64,000 bases of DNA, taken from positions 31,811-95,810 of the forward strand of contig CANRIX010000008.1 of the NCBI GenBank assembly GCA_947630765.1. The letters are read 5' to 3'. The notes under the pieces are model-generated. The model searched no databases and was not told where the DNA came from. It was given only the letters and a program-made list of their open reading frames with translations. Position numbers and translations under genes: made by a program. How positions within the stretch are numbered: position 1 is the stretch's first letter; each line of letters opens with the position of its first letter. This document shows, one piece after another, positions 44,233 to 52,263 of this stretch. The DNA is from an uncultured Clostridia bacterium (GTDB lineage: Bacteria > Bacillota > Clostridia > Oscillospirales > CAG-382).

Positions 44233-45035
44233 TTTCCGAAAATTCCTTCTTCAATCATGTATTGCTTCGGTCGCTTTCCGACCATTGCCGAAAAGCTGCA
44301 TTCCATCGCTTCGCGGCCGATTCTGCACCGCAAGCGCCACAGCCGGACCGCGCTCAGCACTCGTTCCAGCACGTCCAACAGAAGTTCGCCTTCCGATGCG
44401 TCCACCTGCGTCGTCGTCTGCCCGTAGACCCACGGCAGGGCTTCCGCCGCGCTGAGCGGTCGAATCTCGTTCACGTCCCCGCGCTCCAGCACGCAGATAC
44501 CGCCGACCGGGAGCATGACGTTCACGCTCAGCGGCGAACTCCCCGAAAACGGCGTCCCGCAGGCGTACACCGTCCCGTCGACCAGCCGCAGGGCGGGCTT
44601 GTCGTCGTTGAGAATGAACGCACCCGGCAGGGCACGGACCCATTCCCGCGTATGCGTCGATTTCCCCGTCCCCGGCGGCGCGGAAAACAGGTACGCCTTC
44701 CCGTCGAACGCCACCGCGCTCGCGTGCAGCAGCATTCCGTCGAAGTGCAGCAACGCCCGGTAGAACGACCCGCCATAGTACAGATACTCATTCACGTCGT
44801 CTAAATATGCAAAATCGACGTCCGCCGGGTGCGGTGCCGCATTTCGGAGCGCTTCCACGCCCCCAACCGGCGGCAGGAGCTGAATATCGACCCGCACGTC
44901 CCCGTCCGCCCGGTACGGCGCGGAACGCTGTACCAGCGTCGGGTGCTGCGGTGACATTTCGACGTTCAGCCCGGCAAACCGATAAATGGCGCCCAACCGC
45001 TTGCAAACCCCACTTTCAATGCTTTTCCTATTCAT
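44229..45035 (-). CDS. HPr kinase/PEPCK-like ATP-binding protein of a peptide-processing cassette
   Basis: The protein (268 residues from ATG 45035) has an HPrK-like core: DGMLLHASAVAFDGKAYLFS followed by the P-loop SAPPGTGKSTHT (residues ~118-129), ILNDDKPALRL as Walker B-like strand, and a C-terminal helical bundle. HPrK-like kinases occur in lasso-peptide and other RiPP clusters, where they modify the peptide or load it. The start is uncertain: a promoter-like pair (TTGACT, TAAAAT) overlaps the ATG, so TTG at 44996 may be used instead. It leads the operon with pqqD- and S26-like genes. Confidence 0.75.
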   Translation of the reverse strand: MNRKSIESGVCKRLGAIYRFAGLNVEMSPQHPTLVQRSAPYRADGDVRVDIQLLPPVGGVEALRNAAPHPADVDFAYLDDVNEYLYYGGSFYRALLHFDGMLLHASAVAFDGKAYLFSAPPGTGKSTHTREWVRALPGAFILNDDKPALRLVDGTVYACGTPFSGSSPLSVNVMLPVGGICVLERGDVNEIRPLSAAEALPWVYGQTTTQVDASEGELLLDVLERVLSAVRLWRLRCRIGREAMECSFSAMVGKRPKQYMIEEGIFGK

Positions 45036-45062
45036 TTTATCATGCTCTTCCCCAAAAGTCAA
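45034..45062 (-). promoter_or_regulatory. Candidate promoter of the kinase-pqqD-peptidase operon
   Basis: On the minus strand TTGACT (45062-45057) and TAAAAT (45039-45034) are 17 bp apart. The -10 box overlaps the first possible ATG of the kinase-like gene. Confidence 0.5.
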
Positions 45063-45156
45063 GCCAGGAACGTGCCGAAAATCGCCCGACGGGAACGCGG
45101 GGGGGGGATTTTCCCGAAAAATGGCAAAAAAACGAAATAATCGCTTAAAAAATGAA

Positions 45157-45185
45157 TTTACAGAGCGCGTAGGCGGTTCTATAAT
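45157..45185 (+). promoter_or_regulatory. Promoter of the secreted repeat protein gene
   Basis: TTTACA (45157-45162) and a perfect TATAAT (45180-45185) are 17 bp apart, about 100 bases before the ATG. Confidence 0.75.
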
Positions 45186-45289
45186 GATAATGAGTAAGAA
45201 TATTTTGTGGTGTTTTTTACGCTCATCCGAGAAGAAAGGGGGCGAAAAAACATGAACGCAGCAGATGTGAAAACGGGAGGGGATACGTT

Positions 45290-47695
45290 ATGGAAAACGC
45301 TTCTTACGGCAAACTGCGGGTCCCGGCAAAGGCATTGGCGACGTTTTTAGCGGTCGTCCTGTTCGTCGGTTTCGTGCCCATATGGACTGCCGGGACGGTG
45401 ACCGATATCAAGATTGAAAAGATAACTTTCTGTAATGTGCCGGACGCAGATATGGGCGGCATTCTTCTCTTTAATCCCGAAGATTTTGGTCAAACCATAA
45501 ATGACGTGACGGCATCGTATTATGATGAGGACAAAAATTTTACATGGACAGGTTGTCAGGGAGACTTGACGGCTTTTTGTGATTTTAATAACGTTATGGT
45601 TGAGCGAGATGGTGGTTTCGGAACCGATCCGGGGGACGAAACTTTTATCTTTGCGCTTTATGCGGAACGTCCAAATATGATTGCGTATTGTGCAAATATG
45701 GAGTGGGGTCCATGGACGCCGTTATCTTCTATTGGAACGGTAACGTACAACGGCGTGGATTGCAAAAAGTACGTTGTCCCGCAGGGCGACATCAGCAAGG
45801 GCGATTTTCTCATCAAGATCGATGAAGAACCGACCTATGCGGCAACGTTTTCGATCGTGGACGGCGTTACGGTAAGCACCAGCATGTCAAAAGATGCGCT
45901 GGAAACGGTTGTCGATTCGGAAACCGTCAACGTGCCGCAAAGCGGAACCCTGTACATTAGCGCGACCGCCGACAGGGACGGATATGAACCGAAAATCAGC
46001 GTGAGCGACGGCGCGACGGTAGCTTTGCAGGAAGATGGGACTTACGAAGTCAGCCAGATGACCAAGGATTTCACCGTGACGGTCACGCTCGTGCCGAAAA
46101 TCTATTCCGTCACGTTTGCTTGCGGTGACGGCGTCACGGTGGAAAATCAAAAAATAGACGATGAGGGTTTTGCGGGATCGGAAACGACCGCAACATATGG
46201 ACAGCATTTGACGTTTACGGTAAGACCGCAAGAAGGCTGGGAAACCGCAGCGCCGAACGTTGCGGTCAACGGCACGCCGATCTCGCCGCAAGAGGGCGGA
46301 AACGAAGCGGACGGCTGGAACTACAACTGCGAAATTACGGGCGACACGGCGATCTCGATCGCCGGTTTCAGCCAGATCACCCATACCGTTACGGTATACC
46401 GGGGCGATGGTTTTACTCTGACGCCCGGCGCAAGCCCGTTGCCGTGGGGGAGCTCCTATACGTTCACCATCGCGCTTTTGACGGGGTATCATGCCACGAC
46501 GGATTCCATCACATTGTCTGCGGCGGGCGGAGCGATCGGCGAAAAGGGCGAAGGATATACCGTTTTGGATGCGGGCGACGGGCGGTTTACGATCACAATC
46601 GAAAAAGTGACGGACGACCTCGCGATTACGGTAAACGGAATCGCTTTGAAGAAGTACGGCGTGTCCGTTTCGCCTGCCGACGACTCGATGGGCGGGACCT
46701 ATACCGTTGGCGAAGCCGTAGGGCAAGTGGATCACGGTTCATCGGCAGTCGTCACGATCACGCCGAACGAGGGATACCGAATCAAATCGGTTCGATTCCA
46801 GTCGGGCGACGGGGCAATAACGGACGTTACAAATACGGGGGCGGCAGAAAACAAATACGCTTCTCCGGCGATCACGGCGGATGGCGGCAAATTTTTGGTC
46901 GTCACGGAAGCGATTACGTTTACGGTCACCTATAAATTCCCGTCCTCTGCGGAAAATATGCCGGGAAGAACGGAAACCGCTTCCACCTCGGTCACAATTT
47001 CCTACACCGTCAAGGGGGCAACCGCAAACGGTCAAAGCATTGGAAGCGAAAAGAAGCTGGTGAAAAGCGGAGATGGGGCGGGATATACGCTTGCCCTTGA
47101 AAGGCCTACACGAAACGGCTGGAAATTGAGCGGTTGGGTAAACGAGACGTATGAAATGCCGACGTTTGAAATCAAATCGACGGATCCGTCGGATTACGCC
47201 GTGACGCTTGATGCAAAATGGGAAATCAATGCCGACGCAAATTCGAGGTCTGCGTTCTTCTGGGTCAATTTGGATATGTTTGCTTTCAATGAGGAAACCA
47301 AGGTCACAAGATTTGAAGCCAGTAGTAAGGCCAATACGGAATTGACCGAGGAGGATAAGGAAGAGGCGGGAACGATCCAGGTGCTGTGCCATGGTTTCCT
47401 GTACGCGCGATCGGAAGAGGCGTATGACAGCGCCGTTCGCGCCGAAACGCTTTCCAAGATCGCTAAGACGCTTGAAGACGGAACGTCTTGGCATATGACA
47501 AAATTGAGCACCGGTGTGTTCTACTATAAACATGACGACGCCGGCGAGGACGTAGATGCATACGAAGACGGTTCATTTAATCTGACCCTAAGAAACACGG
47601 ATAAGAATGGGAAATACGTTGGTTCGGCATGGGTGCTTATGAGGATCAACGGAGAAACCTATCTGTTTGTCAGTGGGAAACAGGATTTGACATGA
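45290..47695 (+). CDS. Secreted protein with repeated beta-sandwich modules
   Basis: The ATG at 45290 follows GGGAGGGG by nine bases. The 801-residue product has a signal peptide (hydrophobic core ~14-34), a unique N-terminal domain, then five or more related ~75-residue beta modules (YSVTFACGDGVTVENQ, HTVTVYRGDGFTLTPG, YGVSVSPADDSMGGTYTVGE), a module with RNGWKLSGWVNETYEMP like an InlB-type repeat, and a helix-bearing C-terminal domain. No sorting signal or membrane anchor is seen, so it may be released or bound non-covalently. It is divergent from the kinase/PqqD cassette and upstream of a small peptide gene. AT-richer codons than its left neighbours point to acquisition. Confidence 0.7.
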   Translation: MENASYGKLRVPAKALATFLAVVLFVGFVPIWTAGTVTDIKIEKITFCNVPDADMGGILLFNPEDFGQTINDVTASYYDEDKNFTWTGCQGDLTAFCDFNNVMVERDGGFGTDPGDETFIFALYAERPNMIAYCANMEWGPWTPLSSIGTVTYNGVDCKKYVVPQGDISKGDFLIKIDEEPTYAATFSIVDGVTVSTSMSKDALETVVDSETVNVPQSGTLYISATADRDGYEPKISVSDGATVALQEDGTYEVSQMTKDFTVTVTLVPKIYSVTFACGDGVTVENQKIDDEGFAGSETTATYGQHLTFTVRPQEGWETAAPNVAVNGTPISPQEGGNEADGWNYNCEITGDTAISIAGFSQITHTVTVYRGDGFTLTPGASPLPWGSSYTFTIALLTGYHATTDSITLSAAGGAIGEKGEGYTVLDAGDGRFTITIEKVTDDLAITVNGIALKKYGVSVSPADDSMGGTYTVGEAVGQVDHGSSAVVTITPNEGYRIKSVRFQSGDGAITDVTNTGAAENKYASPAITADGGKFLVVTEAITFTVTYKFPSSAENMPGRTETASTSVTISYTVKGATANGQSIGSEKKLVKSGDGAGYTLALERPTRNGWKLSGWVNETYEMPTFEIKSTDPSDYAVTLDAKWEINADANSRSAFFWVNLDMFAFNEETKVTRFEASSKANTELTEEDKEEAGTIQVLCHGFLYARSEEAYDSAVRAETLSKIAKTLEDGTSWHMTKLSTGVFYYKHDDAGEDVDAYEDGSFNLTLRNTDKNGKYVGSAWVLMRINGETYLFVSGKQDLT

Positions 47696-47716
47696 TCAGG
47701 TAGAGGAGTGCGAGAG

Positions 47717-47917
47717 ATGAAGAAGCGTTACGTTGCCCCGTATGCGGAGCTTATTCTTCTTGAAACAAACGAAAAAATTATGAACGGCGGAATGAACTCC
47801 AGCGATGTTGACGATTGGGGCAACTGGGACACCGTGGGACCCGGGTATACCGTCTATGGAACGCCGGGCGGCGGGTTTGCGAACAACGGCGGCGGTCGGC
47901 GGTCCCCGCTCGGCTGA
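47717..47917 (+). CDS. Small precursor-like peptide
   Basis: GAGGAG lies nine bases before ATG 47717. The 66-residue product has an N-terminal MKKRYVAPYAELILLETN part, which resembles the conserved leaders of short clostridial peptides found beside PqqD-like genes, then MNGGMNSSD and a Gly/Asp/Trp-rich tail with two WGNW-like turns and a GGGFANNGGG end. It has no membrane helix or signal peptide. It is 21 bases downstream of the repeat protein. It is the natural candidate substrate for the kinase/PqqD/peptidase cassette 2.7 kb away, which is inference. Confidence 0.6.
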   Translation: MKKRYVAPYAELILLETNEKIMNGGMNSSDVDDWGNWDTVGPGYTVYGTPGGGFANNGGGRRSPLG

Positions 47918-48299
47918 GCGGGTCGATCAAAAACGGTCCATAACAAATGAATGCATGCCGGTATGCAGCGGAGTATGTCCAGAGTCAGTAGGTGCATTGA
48001 CAATGGATCAATGGAAGGATATTGGGAAATTCTCGAGCGAAATGTACTACCTAAAAAATGCACCTCGTGCGAGGAACTTGCAAATTTTGAGAGAGGAACG
48101 GTACGAAATTGAAGCTCGGTTAAGGGACGAATGACCATCCTGCCGAAACTCCGGCATCTCGGTTGCCCGTACAACCCAATCAAGAGGAACGGTCTTGCCG
48201 TACCACGGGAAAGTCTTGCAATACAAAGCAAGTATCGGAGTTGTCTATCGCGAGCATCGCGGGAGCATCCGCGCAGCTACTGCCGTGTGGGAACGAGGA
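47918..48299. other. Stretch without a convincing intact gene
   Basis: About 380 bases downstream of the peptide gene. One frame from ATG 48003 codes 43 residues (MDQWKDIGKFSSEMYYLK, then REERYEIEARLRDE), with weak ribosome-binding site; it may be a fragment of an unknown gene. The right part probably belongs to the decayed transposase. Confidence 0.3.
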
Positions 48300-48645
48300 G
48301 TTTTTTGCGGCATGTCGTGACCATGTTTCGAGGAGACGGCCGATTGCCAGATGCCTGCGTGGGATATGCGTTGAAACACGACTTTTCTCCGAGGAACGCC
48401 ATGGTCTGCACCAAGCCGCTGTACAACTGCATCGTTCTCGGGATTATTGTGAAAAGGGGACCAACGAGCGTCGCAATCGGATGCTGTGGCGGATCATTCC
48501 GAAAGGCAGATGCATTAAAAAGTATTCGACGGGGGACGTCTGTTTCTTTGCCGATTGCATCAACAGCCTTTTCGGAAAACCGCTCGGGCATCATGCGACG
48601 AAAAAATTGCTCGATGCGGTGTTGGACCGCATCTATGCTTCCTGA
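48300..48645 (+). pseudogene. IS30-family transposase remnant with internal deletion and frameshift
   Basis: Two frames hold recognisable parts of an IS30-type transposase. The first (around 48345-48440) reads LPDACVGYALKHDFSPRN and CTKPLYNCIVLGII, matching the region before the DDE domain. Directly after it, in another frame, are EKGTNERRNRMLWRIIPKG and FADCINSLFGK, ending DAVLDRIYAS, matching the last acidic motif and C-terminus. The ~150 residues normally between them are gone. I see no intact inverted repeats, so it is a dead element. Confidence 0.7.
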
Positions 48646-48844
48646 GAATTCCAGAGATCCCGCCTCCCGGCAATCCGCCGCTGTGGGTTTTCTTTGTTCG
48701 GGGTTCCGTCTCTCCCCTCGAAAATCCACAGTGCATTCCATGGGTTGTGTTTTTTGACAGTATCGCAACTTGTTATTGCAATTTGCGATTTTCTTTTTGT
48801 AAAAAAACCCTGCTTTTTGTCGGAAAGTATGATATACTAACCAT

Positions 48845-49185
48845 GGTATCAAGGGTGTATCGGTTCGTTGCTTGAAATACGGGCGGGCGAAAGCCGTCGC
48901 TTTGGTAAAGTTAGCAGGGAAATCGGTCGCAGCTTTGGAGCTTAAACTTCGAGAATGGGTTTGAGCGTAGGCGGCGGAATGTGAGAGCGTAATGCAAAAG
49001 CATGAGGCAATTCGGCACCGCAAGTTAAAAGAGCGGTAGTCAATGCGTCTCGTTAAAACGAAAATGGCAATGCGAGCTTATAATCGTGAAGGATAGCGCG
49101 AGACGATTGCGCAAATGACAGCGCAATCGTGCCCGGGGCCATTAGCCTCCGCTGCGGCAAGCGACAGGACCAAGTAAAGAAGAGG
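48845..49185 (+). ncRNA. Candidate structured non-coding RNA
   Basis: About 340 bases lack a reading frame but are full of pairing segments: GTATCAAG (48846-48853) with CTTGAAATAC (48871-48880), a GAAA tetraloop closed by GGC/GCC (48886-48895), ATGC-AAAA-GCAT (48992-49003), a TCGTT/AACGA hairpin near 49048, and a perfect 10-bp stem ACGATTGCGC (49103-49112) with GCGCAATCGT (49121-49130). An AT-rich stretch with TATACT precedes it at 48833. The family I would test first is raiA, a conserved clostridial RNA, but I cannot confirm it. It ends before the surface-protein gene. Confidence 0.5.
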
Positions 49186-49324
49186 AAAAGGCGTCTGTTT
49201 TCAAAACACAAGAAAAAGACCGTTTTTATCAACTGCGTATAAAGAAGTGACGCTGAAGGATGTACGCGGGAAACGAAAATTGTATAAAATAAAAGACAAC
49301 GGAAAAGACAACGGAGGATGCTTT

Positions 49325-52258
49325 ATGGCTAAGAAAATTGTAATGGTTGCGGTTGTTCTGGTTCTGATGATTGGATTGTCGGTAGGGACCACATTGCTAA
49401 CAGATAAGATGGCCAATTCGGAATCGGAAACAAGCGAGAACGGGGGACTGTCCGCATATGAATTGGCTGTTCATTACGGATACGAAGGAACCGTTCAGGA
49501 GTGGCTTGAATCTTTGGACGGCAAATCTGCTTATGAAATCGCAAAGGAAAATGGCTATATAGGTACAGAGACTGAATGGCTTGCATCCTTAAAGGCGACT
49601 TCTGAAAATGTTTCAACGATTAAGGATGCTTCTTTCAACGAAAAAGGAGAACTGATTTTTACTCTTTCTGATAATACTGTTTTGAATCTCGGCGTTGCTG
49701 TCGGTGAGGATGGCAAAGACGGAGTTGGTATAACTAACGCCTCTTTGAATGATAAAAATCAGCTTGTTATAACTTACTCGGACGGGAAAGTCGCCAATCT
49801 CGGTACGCTTGTCGGATTGAACGGCAAGGACGGCGTCGGTATTTCCGGCTCTGAAATCAATGATTCTGGCGAACTGGTCATTACGTATACCAATGGGCAG
49901 CAGGCGAATTTGGGCCGTATAATAGGCGCCAACGGTCGGGATGGTATCAACGGTACGGATGGCAAAAACGGCGTCAGCATTACAAACTCTTTAATTAATG
50001 CAGCCGGCGAACTGGTTGTTACCTATTCCGATAATACCTCTGCTAATCTTGGCAAGGTTGTTGGCGGCGACGGTAAAGACGGCAGGGGCGTCGTCAATGC
50101 CGAGATTAACACAGACGGCGAGCTTGTCCTGACATTTTCCAACGGGCAGCGGTCTAATTTGGGCATTGTCATCGGTCATAACGGCACGAATGGCACAAAC
50201 GGTAAAGACGGTGTAAGCATCACAAAATCTGAAATTAATGGCAAGGGCGAACTTATTATTGAATATTCTGATGGCGGCGTAAGCAACTTGGGCGCTGTTG
50301 TCGGCGCCGACGGAAGAAATGGCACGGACGGAGAAAACGGCGTCGGCATTCAAACGGTTTCGATTTCCGATGCGGGAGAGCTTCAGGTCGTACTGACGAA
50401 TGGCACCAGTTTGAATCTTGGCGTTGTCAAAGGCACGAACGGTAAAGATGGAAAGGACGGCAGAAGCGTTTCTTCTACTACCATTAATGCGGACGGAGAA
50501 CTGATTATCACATATTCTGATCAGACATATACAAATTTGGGTAAAATCGCCGGAATTGATGGTAAAGATGGAATTGACGGCGTGGATGGCATAGGTATTT
50601 CCAAAACGGAAATCAATGCGGACGGACAACTGGTAATCACATATTCTAGCGGCACGATTGAAACGCTGGGCAAAATTGTCGGTACGGACGGCAGGGATGG
50701 CATCGGCATTCGATCTGTGACGATTAATGAAAAGGGAGAATTGGAGATTATCTATTCGGACGGCAATCGCGTAAACCTGGGAAAGATTGCCGGCATAGAC
50801 GGCACGGACGGTATTGGCATTATTAGAACGGAAATCAATACCGAGGGCAAGCTGGTCATTACATATTCTAACGGTACATCTGAGACATTGGGTGTTGTGA
50901 AAGGGTCTGATGGGGAAGACGGCGTCGGTATTTCCAAAATGGAGATAAATGCTGCAGGCGAACTATGTATTTCTTACTCTGATGGCAGCTTTGTAAATTT
51001 GGGTAAGGTCGCTGGCTTGGATGGCAAAGACGGCGTAAGCGTTACCAAAACTGAAATTAATGCCGCTGGTGAATTGATAATCCGTTATTCCAATGGGCAA
51101 TTCCAGAATTTGGGTAAGGTTGTAGGGAAAGACGGTACAAATGGTAAAGACGGTACCGACGGCACGGACGGCGTTGGCGTTTCTGAGGCCGAAATAAATT
51201 CTGACGGCGAACTGATTCTCTATTTTTCCAATAGCACCAATATAAACTTGGGAAAAATTGTCGGAAAAGACGGTAAAGACGGTACCGACGGAGTCGGCAT
51301 AGAAACCGTAACTCTCGGCGATACGGGAGATCTGTCGGTGAAGCTGACAAACGGCACTACATTAAATCTTGGAAACGTTAAGGGCGCAGACGGCGTGGGC
51401 ATTTCCGACGTGACGGTTACTGCAGAAGGCGAACTGAAAATGACGCTCACAGACGGCACGTCGCTTGATCTTGGAAACATACGCGGACCTCAAGGAGAAA
51501 AGGGCGACGTTGGCGCTGTCGGTCCTCAGGGTCCTCAGGGTGTTGCGGGTTCTGTAGGTGCGACGGGTGCGCAGGGTGTCGGAGTATCAAACGCTTATAT
51601 TAATGAAGAAGTTCATTTGATTCTGATACTTACCGACGGTACGGAAGTTGATGCGGGATACGTCGGCATTGAAATTGAACCGCAGATACCTGTCACGTAT
51701 ACTGTAACGTTCCTTGATTATGACGGATCGGTAATCAAGAAGCAAACGGGCATTAGAAGCGGAGGATCTGCAATTCCTCCCGCGGACCCGGTGAGAAAAG
51801 GGTATGAATTTACCGGCTGGAGCGGAAACTACAACAACGTCACGGAGGATATGGAGCTGACAGCTCAATACCGGATTGCGCGTAATCAGCTGTATTTTAC
51901 CTATAAGGATAACGCAGACGGAACCATGACAGCAACTATGACGATATGCGGAGATGTGAATTTCTACGGTTTGGAAATGTCCCTGCAGATCAATTCGCTG
52001 GTCGGACTGAAGTATCAGGAGTTGTCTGCGCCAGCAAGCGGTGCGAGCGCATACTATAACGGAGAAAGCATTAAGCTTTCTTATGTAAACACAACAGGAA
52101 TAGACAACAATGCGGAAACAGATTTGCTTACAGTCTGTTTCCAAGTCACCGGAAGTGTTCAAAATCTCGAATTTGAAATATCCGATGTTGATATCTTTGA
52201 TGAAAGTTATGGCAACGAAACGTACGGTATTGCAAACAACACGTATTCCAAGGGGTGA
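49325..52258 (+). CDS. Surface protein of beta modules and collagen-like linkers with cohesin-like C-terminus
   Basis: ATG 49325 follows GGAGG by seven bases. The 977-residue product has a signal-anchor helix (residues ~3-24), two SAYELAVHYGYEGTVQEWL-like motifs (~43-92), then 17 imperfect modules of about 31 residues (pattern EINADGELVITYSDGT-NLGKVVG) separated by linkers of DG-rich triplets such as GKDGTDGTDG and one true collagen-like run (GPQGPQGVAGSVGATGAQG). An InlB-like repeat (~790-850) and a domain resembling a cohesin (~853-972, VNFYGLEMSLQINSLVGL) follow. Its stop overlaps the region just before the next gene, so both are translated together. Confidence 0.75.
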   Translation: MAKKIVMVAVVLVLMIGLSVGTTLLTDKMANSESETSENGGLSAYELAVHYGYEGTVQEWLESLDGKSAYEIAKENGYIGTETEWLASLKATSENVSTIKDASFNEKGELIFTLSDNTVLNLGVAVGEDGKDGVGITNASLNDKNQLVITYSDGKVANLGTLVGLNGKDGVGISGSEINDSGELVITYTNGQQANLGRIIGANGRDGINGTDGKNGVSITNSLINAAGELVVTYSDNTSANLGKVVGGDGKDGRGVVNAEINTDGELVLTFSNGQRSNLGIVIGHNGTNGTNGKDGVSITKSEINGKGELIIEYSDGGVSNLGAVVGADGRNGTDGENGVGIQTVSISDAGELQVVLTNGTSLNLGVVKGTNGKDGKDGRSVSSTTINADGELIITYSDQTYTNLGKIAGIDGKDGIDGVDGIGISKTEINADGQLVITYSSGTIETLGKIVGTDGRDGIGIRSVTINEKGELEIIYSDGNRVNLGKIAGIDGTDGIGIIRTEINTEGKLVITYSNGTSETLGVVKGSDGEDGVGISKMEINAAGELCISYSDGSFVNLGKVAGLDGKDGVSVTKTEINAAGELIIRYSNGQFQNLGKVVGKDGTNGKDGTDGTDGVGVSEAEINSDGELILYFSNSTNINLGKIVGKDGKDGTDGVGIETVTLGDTGDLSVKLTNGTTLNLGNVKGADGVGISDVTVTAEGELKMTLTDGTSLDLGNIRGPQGEKGDVGAVGPQGPQGVAGSVGATGAQGVGVSNAYINEEVHLILILTDGTEVDAGYVGIEIEPQIPVTYTVTFLDYDGSVIKKQTGIRSGGSAIPPADPVRKGYEFTGWSGNYNNVTEDMELTAQYRIARNQLYFTYKDNADGTMTATMTICGDVNFYGLEMSLQINSLVGLKYQELSAPASGASAYYNGESIKLSYVNTTGIDNNAETDLLTVCFQVTGSVQNLEFEISDVDIFDESYGNETYGIANNTYSKG

Positions 52259-52263
52259 TATTT

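Noticed and set aside
48845..49185. tmRNA, RNase P RNA or a tRNA cluster as explanation of the structured region
   Set aside because: I see no tRNA-like ends, no CCA acceptor context and no conserved RNase P core sequence; a different RNA class remains possible.
49680..51660. Periodic DNA in the collagen-like gene considered as a non-coding repeat array
   Set aside because: The frame is continuous, substitutions favour synonymous changes and it encodes regular protein modules.
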